Shown: positions 41,319-53,321, counted from the stretch's first letter. The stretch is 64,000 nt of DNA from Pyrenophora tritici-repentis (GCF_003171515.1 NC_089393.1:2914001-2978000), one strand, 5' to 3'. A program made the numbers and translations. The notes: generated by a model from the sequence alone, not told the origin.

Positions 41319-43295
41319 CTATGACATGACCGCCTTATGCAGCGCCTCCACATCCGGAACGCGGAAGCCCATTTGGCCGTCCTCCCACGCCACAGTCCCC
41401 ACACTACACGTCCACGCTACAACCACCATGCGCGCGACAAAGGCAACAGTAGCCACATCAAGCGGCAACTCCATCTTGAGGACCTGCTCAACCTGCCTAG
41501 CTAGACTAGGTTCCTTGTCGCTGGACGATGCCGAGCTAGCGTCGGTGTGTACGGTGTGGTTTGAGATGGTACTTAGACGGTTGTTGGAGCGCCGACGACC
41601 GCTGGCGTTTGGTGAGAGGTGTGTATCCTTTGAGGCGGGTGTGGTTTCAGGTATCGGGTACGTGGTTGAGCAGATTGAAGTTTTTCGAGGGCTGGCGGTG
41701 CTGTGTGCGGCTACGGCTTGTTCGTAACTGCGTTGGAGTTCTACTTTTGTCGCTGTTTGCACGGCTTCTAGGATGTCCTGGCCTTTCATGTCTGGTACAA
41801 GGGCCATGAGGCGCTCGAGTAGTGTCACGTACCGTGACATGCGGGCTGTTTTGTCGGCGAGCGTGTCTGCTGTGCTGGCGTCGTTTGCGAGTCTGCCTAG
41901 GCGTTCGCGCTCGCGGTAGAGTGCACCGGCGTTCTGGGGCTCGTATAGCGGCCCGAATATGTTGTGTTGAGGCGCGTGGCGGTGCACTTTGTCGACTAGC
42001 CCCTCTAATCGCTGGAGTAGCTTTCCCTGCGGTAAGCCGGCCGACGCGATGAATCGTATCGTCTTGATTAGCGGTGCTGAAGCAAGAGGTGCGAGACCTC
42101 CTGAGAATGGCAGTGCTGCGATGGCGTCTAGTAGTGTTGTGGAAGGTTGTACTTCGGTCGATGTAGCGAGGATGTGGAATCTGGACTCGCGCGAGCTGGG
42201 GAGCGAGGCAAGGAACTTGGCTTGTGGTGTGCGTGCGACGTATGGGTGGGCGTACAGGGATGCGCCGGCTTGTAGAGCTTCGAAAGACTCCTCGGTGATG
42301 AGAATGCTGTAAACGCCAATCTTGTCTTGTGAGTATGGCAGAGAGCCGGCGGCAAGATGCTTTGCGAATAGTGGTGAGACGGCTGAACGTTGAGCATGCC
42401 GCCGCGATCTACCCATCTTGTTCTGTTGTAGGGTAACATGGTACTTGCACTTGTCCGTCGATTCGGTCAGTATGGAGATACCGTATGCGCCCGCATCCGA
42501 CGAGTCCTGAGTAGTGTTTCCGGTTATCTCTGTCCCAAGAATAATAGAGAGCGCTGCGAGTTCTGAAGGCGTGACCTTTATGCTCCACAAATCGTCCTGG
42601 TACTTGGCAGTTTGGCCCTCTCGGACCCAGGACTTTTGAGAAGCCTTTTGGGTACCAGCGTCTGGTAGTCCACTACGCATAGAAACGAAGAGAGCCGCTG
42701 ATCTCTTCACTGATAACGCTCTTGTCAAACCCATCTCTGCCGCCGATAGATCCAAGCTCTTCCTATTCAACTTTATGCTACTATCAGGCCGTCTGTTCAT
42801 CACGGACCTCGTGCGACCAACGCTGCCGCCAAGCGCAGGTCTAGCAGTGGGTCTCTTCATGTTTGCAAGAAACTTGGTCATGTCCCCAGGGTACGAAGCT
42901 CGTTCGGCTCGAAGTTTGTCGGCGAAAGCATTGTACAAGGTCTCGAGTGGTATTGGTCCAGGGGTGCCCTGGAGATTGGCGAACAACGCGGAGGAAAACA
43001 GACCCTCATCCCCGGCTTTGATGATGCCCGACAAACTTGGAACCCAATAAATCTTGTTTACATCGCTCTTTGGCGTCACCAGGCGTTTCCAGGCGCTCGA
43101 TATGTGTGAAAATTGGACTTGTCGTTCAGTCTTCCCGTCGGCGGTAAGCGGCTTGCCATCTGCACTGAGCATGTCCTTTTCCGTCACGGTAGGTTTTGCG
43201 TGTCTGGACTGCAGGAAGCGTGTAACGAGTGCCATGGCAGCTAGGAAGAAGACAAGAGGAATGACGGAGGCTGCAACAATTTCGTTTGAACGCAT
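41319..43295 (-). CDS. membrane-anchored protein of unknown function
   Basis: Intronless, 658 residues. One N-terminal membrane segment (IVAASVIPLVFFLAAMALVT, about 5-24) is followed by a basic RFLQSRHAK, suggesting a signal anchor with the bulk in the cytosol. The region around 60-200 is polar and Arg/Ser-rich. A globular central part (about 225-470) includes WSIKVTPSELAALSIILGTE and YSILITEESFEALQAGASLY. A helical stretch and a Ser/Thr-rich linker lead to a conserved-looking C-terminus (VATVAFVARMVVVAWTCSVG). I do not recognise a family. Codon use and length argue for a real gene, probably one of the conserved unknowns of Dothideomycetes. Confidence 0.8.
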   Translation of the reverse strand: MRSNEIVAASVIPLVFFLAAMALVTRFLQSRHAKPTVTEKDMLSADGKPLTADGKTERQVQFSHISSAWKRLVTPKSDVNKIYWVPSLSGIIKAGDEGLFSSALFANLQGTPGPIPLETLYNAFADKLRAERASYPGDMTKFLANMKRPTARPALGGSVGRTRSVMNRRPDSSIKLNRKSLDLSAAEMGLTRALSVKRSAALFVSMRSGLPDAGTQKASQKSWVREGQTAKYQDDLWSIKVTPSELAALSIILGTEITGNTTQDSSDAGAYGISILTESTDKCKYHVTLQQNKMGRSRRHAQRSAVSPLFAKHLAAGSLPYSQDKIGVYSILITEESFEALQAGASLYAHPYVARTPQAKFLASLPSSRESRFHILATSTEVQPSTTLLDAIAALPFSGGLAPLASAPLIKTIRFIASAGLPQGKLLQRLEGLVDKVHRHAPQHNIFGPLYEPQNAGALYRERERLGRLANDASTADTLADKTARMSRYVTLLERLMALVPDMKGQDILEAVQTATKVELQRSYEQAVAAHSTASPRKTSICSTTYPIPETTPASKDTHLSPNASGRRRSNNRLSTISNHTVHTDASSASSSDKEPSLARQVEQVLKMELPLDVATVAFVARMVVVAWTCSVGTVAWEDGQMGFRVPDVEALHKAVMS

Positions 43296-44601
43296 GGTCA
43301 GTAGGCGGGCGCTGTACTTTTATACAGATGTAGCTGGTTGTTGGTAGATGACTGGACCCTTGTCGATCGGCCAGGGCCCAAGGCCAGGCCCAATCGGACA
43401 TGTGGGAAGCTGCCACTCAAGCTTCGAAATCGCGCTCTCGGACGAGCTGGCTGCCGTTTCCTTGCAGATGAAGATACCAGGACCAGGATTGCGAATGAGC
43501 GCAAATCATGCCTCCTTGAGCTCTTCTCTGAGCGCTTCGCTCCGTTTCGTTGGTCACATGTCCTGACCGCGAAAGTAGGGCGCCGAATGTCGAGTGATTA
43601 CAAACAAAGTTTACACGTTTCTTCGTCCACCAGTACCCTTTGAGAAGATGTTCAGTGGCTGTTTGGAGCCAATTGCAAGCTACACAAAGCATCATGTCTG
43701 ACCGTTGGTTGCCTGTGGCCGCCAGTAGGATATGTATCTGGCCCCCCAGCCTGAGGTAAGATCTGGACAAGACGGTCAAGCAACGCAAATCGTGACGTTC
43801 CCACAACCCCACAGGCTGCAGCAAACCTTTGCTCGCCAGTCCTGAAACTCTTATGCCCTGCAGATGGGTAGATCACTACGGACGGTCGGATGGCGACGGC
43901 ATCGTCAAAGGCTTGCGCACTCGGATCCTGGAACACCAACCTTGCGGGCGAAGATGACGATGACGAAAGGGCCTTGGGAGCGGTCAAAGCGACCGTAGAC
44001 GCGGGACCGTTGCAACGCGACTTTAGTGGTCGCAATGCCATGTGCGTGGTCGCGAGATGAGACATGTCATGCAAGACGCCTTGCAAGCTGACAACGAAGA
44101 GGTGAACCTTGCAAAGTAACGTACGCTAGGAGAAGACGGTCGCAGCCCTGTGCCTGTCTGTCAATCCGCATCTCTCGACTGTCATCATCGTTCCCATTCT
44201 TGGCAAACAGGCGTGCTTCATTTACTGTCCGCTCCACAGGCAAGAGAAAAAAAATTGATTTCCGATATGTGTGGTGTGGTTTAGCATGTGGAACCTACAT
44301 CCGAGCATGCGGATGCTCGCAGTCCGAGAGACCCGACGGCTTCAACTCGGTGATCGCCCGAGTGCCGAACAAGATAGCCACAAGATGCAGTCACCCGCAA
44401 ATCCCTCCAAATACGCTCTGGTAGACGCCTCCAAATATACAGTACGCGTCTAGCCCGACCCAATCATCACATCAAGTCCATCTGTAGTGATGCGATTCGA
44501 AATTTGCTATGCTTCCATTAGACGCCGCTTAGAAATGATGCAGTGATGAGAATATAGCCATTCTAAATCTGAGCTGCTGCGCGAAAGAAACGTGGTTTTG
44601 G
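43296..44601. other. intergenic
   Basis: Several short frames on both strands, none recognisable. No repeat noticed. Confidence 0.4.
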
Positions 44602-46806
44602 TCATGGGATTGGCGGTGCGCGACCCATCTCGTCGTGTCCAGATAATCGTATGACGCTGTTGGTGGCTCCATCGTAAGTCCTGATGAGTTCCTGCACTTT
44701 GAGAAGTGTCTTTTGTGCTTGTAAAACGGGTATGGGGTGATCAAAGACCAACAAGATCATCACACGTGATGAGGTCAGGGCAAGGTATCGCCTGATCCAC
44801 ATCGCGCTGGCTTCGGCGGGAGTTGGACGCTGTCGCTTCACGTCGAGTGTAGTAGGTGAACGAGCTGCAATCGCACCGACTGTGCAGACCCAGTATAGCA
44901 CACCAGACATGTTTCCCCAGGCGTTGCTCAAATCGGTACGCTTCAGCACGTCATACAACGCATCGCTCAAGCGACTGGCGCGCAGATGTCTGCCCGCATC
45001 GGGGCTGCTGAAGAACTCAGTCTCAATGGCCAGTGGATTGCGGCGGGGGTCCGCAGTCACAGAAAATGGTAATCGAAGGATGATAGACGCAGTGTAGATT
45101 AGCGCCGCAAGTCGGCATGCTTCGTAGATCCAATCGTTGGATGTTTTGAGGCCAGGGACGTAAGCGGAAGGCAACGAAATCAGCCGTTTCCGTATGCCAG
45201 CAGTATCGGACTTGTAGTCACTAGCCATAGCCCTAGTAGCTTGGCTCGTGCCAGATGTCTTGTCATGTAAAAGGAACAAACTGGTCAAGTCGCGCATGTC
45301 TCGTAGTAGTGCACATGTAGCTGTTGCGCAACCCAATTCGTCGGGTATAGTCGCAAAATCTGACCATGGACAGAATATTGGCGACTCTGGTATCCGACGA
45401 CCATGTTTAACTGCATCATATTTTGGGGGCTCCCAGAGTCCGAATACCGGTAGGAGCTTCGTTTCGCAGATGAGGTTAATTTGATAGAAAACCCTAGTAG
45501 CAATATGAGTATACACATTCGCATGAAGAAACTTGAACTTACGCTGCACCTACTTCGGCAACAACCGAGTTTCCCAAGCCATCCAACCCACCACGCTGTG
45601 TAACTAAATGCGCGATACCAGACTGGTGAGTCCGAAGTGTCTTCTCATTACAGCTCCACAACTCACCAGCAAGCAGATGCAGCAAGACCATAAGTGTTGT
45701 ATCATCAAGCTGTGTGTCAGGATGTGCTAGCCGCTCACTGGCAACTCCCATGGTTTCCATCTTGATAATGGTAGTGCGTGTACTCTCTTCTTGGCACCCA
45801 GCCACCATATCAATCCACGCAGAAGTCATGACATAGGCACTAAGCATCACGTCTTTATTCAAATTTCCCAGAAACCACTTGGAGATGAGTCCATCAGTCG
45901 CGAATTCTCGCATGCCTAGAGCTATTAGTCGTGTTTAACGGTGTACTAAGCAACGGGGTTGTACTTACAGATGCGCGTGAGGAGAACAGAGTCAACGCCT
46001 GGATTTTTGTATCGTGGTATTAGAGCAAATGGTTCGCCTGCGTCTCCGAAACAGTAGATAATAGACATTTTGCCCATCAGCTTGCGTGTTTGACGTTCTT
46101 CTTGTTTATCAGTGTACTCGTAGTTCACCACTCTGCCTGTCGCCCTTGGCATTGCCTTCCACCCCGGAGCGTTGCGCGCTATCTGCTGGTTACACGACTC
46201 ATCATAGTCAACCGTGGAGTTTGGAGTTGTGTCCTTGCTTTTTCCTTTGCTTTCAGGCGTGGAATAGGCTGCCTCTTGTGCCAACCTGATGTACTGCTGA
46301 TCACGTGGATTTTGTCTGAGCGTAACAGCAGCACCCCATGCGCGCTCCTCCTCATCGCTCGACGCGCATGTCAACACAGGTGAGATAGTTCCTAGCCCGG
46401 GCTCGAGTACGACACTAGAACAGTCCTGTTCATCTCTAGATCTGTCCTGTTCCGCGCCAGTCGGCCCTTTCTTCACGGACCCCTTTCCGCGTCGCCTTGG
46501 GTGCGCTTTCTCAGCGGTCAACTTGTTTGTGGCTGAAGTGATGATGGACCTGCTCCTGTGATAAATCATGGCCTGCGAGCGCACGCTTCGTTTTGCATCT
46601 GAGCCTCTGAAGTGCGAGAGATCTGTCGCAGTGACGAACTGGAGTTGGGGTGGTCCATCGCGTCTAGTAGCCCTGACTCGTCTCTCTTTGTGGGGAAGCT
46701 CTTTAGGCGGGTAAAAATCTACAGTCACAGATCAATAATGTTAGTCCCCACAGTAACATGTTACTGTACGCTTACCTGTATTCGAAGGGGCTGTGGGTGG
46801 CGCCAT
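44602..46806 (-). CDS. fungal regulator-like protein (DUF3468/'tachykinin family' type), no zinc cluster
   Basis: Four exons: 46806-46776, 46718-45969, 45915-45543 and 45493-44602. The introns are 57, 53 and 49 bp and the product is 681 residues. The short first exon encodes MAPPTAPSNT. The protein then has PPQLQFVTATDLSHFRG and VRSQAMIYHRSRS, the N-terminal signature of fungal proteins annotated as tachykinin family or DUF3468. These resemble the C-terminal half of Zn2Cys6 activators but lack the zinc cluster. The C-terminal 400 residues are helical (DVMLSAYVMTSAWIDMVAG, HLLAGELWSCNEKTLRTHQSG, WIYEACRLAALIYTASIILR). Likely nuclear, function unknown. The model is well supported because all three introns join in frame. 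Confidence 0.75.
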
Positions 46807-47197
46807 TTATGGGGTCAGCCAGATACCCAGGAAATACTTTATCTGCCTAAGGTACAAGTGACACCGTTCTGCCCACTATGCAAGGTGGAGACTCGGGCTG
46901 CGGGTATTAATAATTCCTTCATGCTGTCATCATCACAGCACGCCGAGGCGGACCGTATCTTCCGCAAGTATAATTGCTGACTGTCGCTTGCTAGATGCCA
47001 CTTTCTTTTCCAGGAACGCACGGCTCACCTGCCGCATTTGTACTTGGTCTCATCGGCCCCCGCATCACCAAGATTGCAGATCGCGAGGCAACATCACTCT
47101 TGCTTCTCATTCCCACAACACTACAACACTACCACAACAATCAACAACGACAAATTCAGGCTTCAATCAAGACATATTCTCAGACCCTTTCGCCTAA
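46807..47197. other. intergenic
   Basis: Upstream region of the preceding minus-strand gene; short plus-strand frames are not supported. Confidence 0.35.
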
Positions 47198-47769
47198 TCA
47201 TCTACGCGCGAAGAGATGTCCAACCATCGCCCTCCCAAAGTCGCCCAGCAGCCGTAAGACAACGGATCCAGGTTTCTCTGTCGCCAAGCCATCTTCCCCA
47301 ACCACGGCATGAAATAACGCTTGTCTTTCCCCTGATCTTCCTGGTGCTCCTCGATAGCTGTGCGCGTCAAACGACTCGGCCATGCGGCCGGGGTGGCCAA
47401 ACATGTAATCACATGGTAATCTCACACCTTGCTTGAAATCAACCCAAGCACTATCACCAACGGCGTTTTTTACATACCTTGCCTCCTTAGTTTTTGACGC
47501 TCTAGTTCCCAGCGCTCTTCGTCGATCAGGTTCGATGCATTATATGGCGCTTGTGGTGGCGTATGTGGATGAATAGGCCACGGCACTGCCAGCGCCCGCG
47601 ATCCTTTACCTCCTCTGTTCAACGGTCGGTAATTTAGTTCTGGTTCGATAAACAGGTCATGTGTAAGTTTTCGCGGGACTTGGTATCTTTCCTCCAGCTC
47701 AAAGCCATCTACATCGCCAAGATGGTGACTTGAAACGTAGCCGTGGATATTGATAGCGTTTTGGTACAT
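47198..47769 (-). CDS. hypothetical protein, 173 residues
   Basis: Exons 47769-47478 and 47427-47198 are joined by a 50-bp intron with donor GTATGT; both exons are open in the joined frame. The product starts MYQNAINIHGYVSSHHLGDV, has a Pro-rich segment (PWPIHPHTPPQAPY), a charged helix (NLIDEERWELERQKLRRQ), then CDYMFGHPGRMAESFDAHSY and ends FGRAMVGHLFARR. No signal peptide, membrane helix or known domain is visible. Confidence 0.5.
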
Positions 47770-48886
47770 ATATCGGTGTGACCTATGTGTGTGGAACTGA
47801 GACGCTGGACAGATGGACTTGGGACTTCAGAGGGTGTTGATGTACGGCTCGCGTTTCCCGCAGTAGTAGTGAAGAGGGTGCTTCAATCGCCTTGGTTCCA
47901 CGCTCTCGAGAAGCTATTTTGTGAGTTTTATGGTATCACTGACGTAGGCCTAGAAGGTCCATGGCTCATCCAGTACGTGTACTTGACTTGTTATGAGGCT
48001 ACATAGCATAGCGATGGAGATTGGTATGCGGATCTGCACTTGAAAGCGGCTTCTGGGACGTTTGACTTCATTCACTATATCTGACGCCTGCACTCACCTG
48101 CTACTCCCAGAATTTGAGTACGCTCTGGTATGTGAATGGGACGATATGTCACGCGCGTTCTAGACAACACGAATGACCGTGTACGTGATGAGCAAATGAC
48201 GTGCAATGCTTAGCTATGTAGTATCCGACCTGGAGCTGCCACGGCGGTGCGGAAAGAAGAAAGCTAGACAATGGCCGGGTATAGTATGAGCGTTCGCTTC
48301 ATGGGTCATAGAGTTATGCTGAGCAATTTGAGTGTTGTTGTGGGACAGCACCTGCCGCAAACATAGATGCTGACATCATCCTCGACAGAGATGGTCGGAT
48401 CGCGTTCACAGTCGGGCTGCACGTCCATGTTCGCGCTGGGATATTACATCTCTATTGCTACTCCATGGCACCATCTGAGGTTATTACGCCGTACTATGAG
48501 ATTCTTAGTCAATACTCTAAAAATCGGTTAGCCACCTACAATCTCGCGGAGGAATATCTTACTATTCGGTCATTTCGTGTTACTATGCTTGTTGGTATAC
48601 TACTGACAGACTCCGGCTTTCAAACAGCATCTCGTCCCACTCACCCTGATGTATATTATGCGTCATGAATGTTGCTAGTATTACCGACCTATTCTGTTAC
48701 ACTACTACCACAATCACTGGCCATTAGGGAGTTGGAAAATGCCATCTATCAGGGAAATCAAAAAGATGAATAACTAGTTAACTATATAGAGAATCGAAAA
48801 ACCATTCATGACATATTGTTGACGACAACACTTCGGAGCGTTTTTGACTATCGCCTGCCTCTATATTCTTTCAAATATATATAGCC
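47770..48886. other. intergenic, nothing supported
   Basis: Short frames only (for example 48465-48668 plus). No repeat recognised. Confidence 0.4.
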
Positions 48887-49916
48887 TCAGCAAAGCTCAA
48901 GCATACGCGCCTCGAAGTTATTCTGAAGCTTACTAATATACTCTAGTAACGTCCCAACCGGCCGCAGTGAATTCTTCTCAACACCATACTCAGTTTGGTC
49001 CATGGATCGCGCTGCCGCTAGTACCATTATTCCTCGCATAAGATCACCTCTTCTGAGGAAAGAGCCGTTCAAATTGTTGCCACCGCTTCTATTGTCCCGA
49101 GTCTCCATCGCTGCTTTACATTCTTCCTTGAAGACAACAGTCATGCGATAGAGTATATCATCAATGCACTGTAAGACGGCTAGTAATAACATGATACAGG
49201 CACTCTGGTGAACATGTGGGCACTGCACCAGCCGCTCACATGCACTGAAAGATGAGCGCATCGTTCCTAGCGTCTCGCAACTGACCATCTTTGTTGCGTC
49301 GTTGAAATCGTTGATGGGCGTCATGCTTTGTAGGGCATACAGGAGGCTGTAGATACAACTGCAATTTTTGACCTGGTTTCCATCACCCGGAAAGTTGAAA
49401 AAACTCTCAGGTGTCCAGTCAGGTTTTCGAGTAACCACATTGTCAGCTTCGTCGTTGCCGGGCGGTAGAAGTTGATGATAGTCGTTTGTGGGTATGTCTT
49501 GATTTGTTGCAAAGTCGAGATTGAAAAACTGTCTCTCGTTTGATTCAATGGAGAAAGGCGTGTTGCATGACTGGTCCTCTGAGAGTGGTGTGGTAGGCTC
49601 AAAGGCCACATCTAAGCCTGTAATCACTTGTAAGATCAGCCGATGAGCGAGTCGCTGTTGGTTGAAAATGGCTACCTGAGCCGAAGTCTACCTCAGGCGG
49701 CGTGAAGTGTGGAATATCATGCTTCGACTTCTTCCTCGGACGTCCTGCGCTTCGATGGACAGAATATGTGCACATGCGCTTGTCGTCGGTACATCTTTGA
49801 CATTTTGGCGTCCCTTTGGAGCAAGCTAGTTTTCGGCGGGAGCATTGGTCGCATGCATTTATTGGAGCGTGGGGGTAGTTGCGTTCCACAAAATCTCGTT
49901 GACCATTTTGTTTCAT
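48887..49916 (-). CDS. AflR-type Zn2Cys6 transcription factor
   Basis: Exons 49916-49676 and 49617-48887 are joined by a 58-bp intron; the product is 323 residues. The zinc cluster CDQCSRRKLACSKGTPKCQR then CTDDKRMC (about 21-48) has the C-x2-C-x6-C-x6-C-x2-C-x6-C spacing. A basic linker SAGRPRKKSKHD follows. The C-terminal part (VQCPHVHQSACIMLLLAVLQ, then RMTVVFKEECKAA and LRRGDLMRGIMV) resembles the AflR regulatory domain (PF08493). Such small factors normally control a neighbouring secondary-metabolite cluster. The genes that follow on the same strand and the divergent UstYa gene are the likely targets (inference). Confidence 0.85.
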
Positions 49917-50444
49917 AGTTCGGCGTGCTATGGCTAAGGATTGATTGAAGCGGACCGATTGGCACTCTATAAACAGGCCTTAATCCTAGAAATTGAAGGA
50001 TAACAGTCAAAGTATCGTAAAAGAGAAGCAAAACGATATAAACGAGGCTATCTTCACGAGATCTGCGTCGTCAGGAGGTTTACGGCCCGGTCGGATCCGG
50101 ATACGTGATGTACCGCTGAGTATCGGTAAGACCGGAAGGTTAAGGAGAACAAGGGCCGGTCGGGTTGTCCGTCAAATGAGGTAAGCGATAGAAAGGCCGA
50201 TAGACTTTTGTTTCTGCGGTATGAGGAGGATGTAAAGTCGAAAAAGCTTAGTATAATTCTGTCGCGTCAAGTGATTTAAGTTCTTTCTGCTGTTCCCTCG
50301 AGTGATGGCAAACTGGAGTAGACCATGCCCGTGCAGTATCAAGATGTTGAATGTTTCTTGCATACTGAACATACTGAACCTTACATCAGGACATGAAGTC
50401 GATCATCATGTAGATCCTATCCTGCAGTAAGCCGCCTTACTTTC
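49917..50444. other. intergenic
   Basis: No supported gene. Upstream region of the AflR-type gene and downstream of the first HxxHC-type gene. Confidence 0.35.
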
Positions 50445-51047
50445 TCACTCTCCCTGCCATCGATAGTCACAAACTGGATACTTCAAAGTTACCTTTGCAT
50501 TGACTGCATCAGGTGATGCCATCAAGTCCCACTCAACAAAACTGCCTGCACAGTGATCCGTGTGCGCAAGACTACTAGTCCAGTTGTCCATTGGCCAATT
50601 ATGAAATACCGCACGCTGGAACTTACGCACCATTAGTGCGCAATGCGCGATGTGCTGCCCCCATGTCACCCATAAGTAGTCAAACTCCCCCTGAAACACC
50701 TGCTCCTTGCTCACGAGTTCCTTGTCGTCACCATAAGCATATGACCAGTTTTTAGCGTCCCATTCGTCGCCGAGTTCGTGGTCGTAGCATTGCGGTGGCA
50801 CCCAGGCGAGGTTGTTCGATTCGAAGATGCAGCCGCGGGCTCTGGCTGCAGCAGGAGTGGCGCCACAATGGGCGATCGGTATGGGCAGGTTTCGCGATGT
50901 ACTAGCGCTTACTTCGACGTCTGGCTGTTGACGTATGACGCTGCCGCCGATTATAACGAGTGCCAATATGGCAAAATTGAGGGAGATAAGCAAATACAGG
51001 AGTTTGATGTTTGAGCTTAGTTTCGCGAAAGAAGTGTCATAACTCAT
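50445..51047 (-). CDS. UstYa-like membrane protein with two HxxHC motifs (1)
   Basis: Intronless, 200 residues. One N-terminal membrane helix (LLYLLISLNFAILALVIIGG, about 16-35). The lumenal part begins with HCGATPAAARARGCIFESNN and LAWVPPQCYDHELGDEW (about 60-95), then HIAHCALM (about 136) and HTDHC (about 164). Two His-x-x-His-Cys motifs are the hallmark of UstYa/DUF3328 oxidases (PF11807), although the CG..RGC..W.P..C block marks a distinct subfamily. UstYa proteins catalyse oxidative cyclisation or chlorination of peptide precursors in the secretory pathway. Closest relative in the window: the gene at 52566. Function here is inference. Confidence 0.7.
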   Translation of the reverse strand: MSYDTSFAKLSSNIKLLYLLISLNFAILALVIIGGSVIRQQPDVEVSASTSRNLPIPIAHCGATPAAARARGCIFESNNLAWVPPQCYDHELGDEWDAKNWSYAYGDDKELVSKEQVFQGEFDYLWVTWGQHIAHCALMVRKFQRAVFHNWPMDNWTSSLAHTDHCAGSFVEWDLMASPDAVNAKVTLKYPVCDYRWQGE

Positions 51048-51462
51048 GATAATAGTATTGAGGCTCTCTTTGTGACACCGGAACTTCCACGCCGTAGTAG
51101 GACCGAGGTGAAAGCGAGCATGAAATTGGGTAAAGAAATGAAGACGATGCAGTTATAGGAATATTCTGATCATACAGTGATATGAGTTACAGATGAAATG
51201 GAGATAGAAAAATACATCGGATATTTATTAACACTGGATACTATCATGAATTTAAAAGTACCGAAATTTGACAAAAATGCCCGAGATATGGAGAGCAATT
51301 CCCTTTTTCTTTTTGAACACGTGCATGTTGTGGTAAGATGACGGCTAGAAGAGACAACAAGCAAGATAGACTAGTACCAAGTCTGTAGACAGAATAATGA
51401 ATGCATACTGGTCGCTATGTACAAGGTCCTAATTCCACTAAACAGACATATGATGTTGGCCA

Positions 51463-52233
51463 TCATGTTTCAGGTGAGAGACGTAGCGCATCTGCTGCAC
51501 TCGAGTTCATCAACACAGGGACAGGCATGAGTAGTGAAAGATCAGTCGTGCGCAAAAGCAGACGCGAGCAATGCTCTACATGCGGCAAGCCGTCGAATCT
51601 CTGCTCCATAACCACCTTAGTATCTCTTTGGCGAAATTGTTTTTGCCAATAGAATAGACAATGAGCCCTATGCCAGTATCGCGATGCCCAAAAATGACCG
51701 CCTGTGTCACCAAGTGCGGCTATCTCCTCTACAGAAAGGCGCCGGATGCCTTGCTGATCCGCAAAATAACTCCACTCTCCGTTAGGGCCGTCTCCAGACT
51801 TGTCGAACTTGGCTGTCAACTCTGCATCCCGACAGTAAGGCGGTAGCCAGGATGTGGAAAGCGTATCATAGACACATCCCCGCCGAAGTGCCTCTTCAAT
51901 GTTGGCTCCACAATCACAGAGGTTAGTTCCACGGGCCAATGTTTCAGGATGGAAGACATCCGGCTCAGGAACTAGGAGTTTGAAGGCGTACAACGTGGCT
52001 ATACCTAGGATCCAACCCGTGATTATGCAGCACACAGGAAGAATGGCTGCCGTGAGCGGATGTCGTTGTTGGCGTTGGCGCTTTCGTGGAGACTTGGTCT
52101 TGCGGACATTTGGCGGTGCATGACTATGCTCCAGATCGGAATCTGAGGCGGACGAGACGTCGGAAAGAAACGGATCGCTTGATTTGCTCATGATGAAGTT
52201 TGATTTGATTATAGGTGATTTGGAGGAATCCAC
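51463..52233 (-). CDS. UstYa-like membrane protein with two HxxHC motifs (2)
   Basis: Intronless, 256 residues from 52233; a start at Met 52191 (MSKSSDPFLSDVS) is also likely. The order is a Ser-rich acidic then basic cytosolic tail (KSPRKRQRQQRH), a membrane helix (LTAAILPVCCIITGWILGIA, about 60-80), CDCGANIEEALRRGCVYDTL, SWLPPYCRDAELTAKFD, GGHFWASRYWHRAHCLFYWQ and HVEHC. The arrangement matches the genes at 50445 and 52566, but the protein is divergent and probably not redundant with them. Same strand as the regulator and the other two. Confidence 0.7.
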   Translation of the reverse strand: MDSSKSPIIKSNFIMSKSSDPFLSDVSSASDSDLEHSHAPPNVRKTKSPRKRQRQQRHPLTAAILPVCCIITGWILGIATLYAFKLLVPEPDVFHPETLARGTNLCDCGANIEEALRRGCVYDTLSTSWLPPYCRDAELTAKFDKSGDGPNGEWSYFADQQGIRRLSVEEIAALGDTGGHFWASRYWHRAHCLFYWQKQFRQRDTKVVMEQRFDGLPHVEHCSRLLLRTTDLSLLMPVPVLMNSSAADALRLSPET

Positions 52234-52565
52234 ATGTTACTACTCGAACGCCAACCTGCTGGCGCAGAAGGCGCTCACAGGTAAGCGGAAGGCGATGATA
52301 TTGACACCGCCTTGTTCACCAAAAGCGGAAATATGATAAAGTAAACTCGGGCATTCTTGGACTGAATGTAAGCTGACCGCGGTGGTTTTGGTTAGTTTCG
52401 GGGCTATGCAGGTTGTAGTGCTTATTGCTCTGTCACTTGCGCCAAGCTTTGCCCAGGTGGATTGACAAAGCCATGTAAAATTAATACCCGTCAACATCGA
52501 GTACAGGAAAGAAGATATCACGATGAGGATTGCATAAAATACGGATTGCTGGTGTTAGGATATGT

Positions 52566-53321
52566 TCAAATATTGTGATGATGGTGATGATTGCCAGCAG
52601 CGTCAATCTTGATCTGGCCTAGTGACCCCTCTTTCCAACTGTAATCGCATGTTGGAAATTTCAGATGCAGCACGTCGAACCCAGCGGTCGAATTTTTCCA
52701 AAAGTCCCATTTGACAATCATTTCCGCACAGTGATTCGTGTGGAAATAACTGCTCGTCCAATTATCCATCGGTCGGTTGAACATAACAGAGCGGTGGTAT
52801 TTGCGCCATACCAACCCACAGTGTGTGACGTGTTGAGGCCAGGTAACCCATACTGCAGGTACATCTCCTTTCTGAGCTTCTTCCTTGGAGACGATATGCT
52901 GGCCGATTCGGTCAAGCGTCATTGGCCAATCATATCTATCGTACCATTCTTTTGAAAGCTCCTCGTCGTAACACTCGGGTGGAACCCATGCGAAGTTGTG
53001 GAGTTCAAAGCGACAACCGCGTGCTCTGGCCTCATGAGCTGATTGACCGCAGCTGCTGAAAGAGATTGGATGGTTTGTAGTTTTTGCGTGAGAAGACGTG
53101 GGGCTTAAGCTGGTTGCGGACGTCAAGCAGAGACGTGAGTGTGTACTTTTCGACTGGTACAGTACTCGAACCCCCAGAAGTAGTATCGTTGCTGTTGAGA
53201 TATGCAGGAGCAGAAGAATGTACAAGGGCCACGGTTTAGCTTCGCGGAAGTCTACTTCTTCTTCGTTCTCTTCTTCGAGATTTGTGTACGAGGTTTTTTT
53301 GGATGGAAAAGGCCAAACCAT
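52566..53321 (-). CDS. UstYa-like membrane protein with two HxxHC motifs (3)
   Basis: Intronless, about 251 residues from Met 53321 (MVWPFPSKKTSYTNLEEEN); the upstream Met at 53417 adds a poor 32-residue extension. The order is an acidic tail, a membrane helix (WPLYILLLLHISTATILLLG), SCGQSAHEARARGCRFELHN, FAWVPPECYDEELSKEWYD, WVTWPQHVTHCGLVWRKYHR and FHTNHC. It shares MDNWTSS and W(P/G)QH(V/I)..HC with the gene at 50445, so the two are paralogues. The His-rich end (NHHHHHNI) is unusual. Confidence 0.7.
   Translation of the reverse strand: MVWPFPSKKTSYTNLEEENEEEVDFREAKPWPLYILLLLHISTATILLLGVRVLYQSKSTHSRLCLTSATSLSPTSSHAKTTNHPISFSSCGQSAHEARARGCRFELHNFAWVPPECYDEELSKEWYDRYDWPMTLDRIGQHIVSKEEAQKGDVPAVWVTWPQHVTHCGLVWRKYHRSVMFNRPMDNWTSSYFHTNHCAEMIVKWDFWKNSTAGFDVLHLKFPTCDYSWKEGSLGQIKIDAAGNHHHHHNI

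Noticed and set aside
52240..52521. 93-residue minus-strand frame between two UstYa-like genes
   Set aside because: No domain, no convincing signal peptide and no conserved motif; not enough support for a gene.
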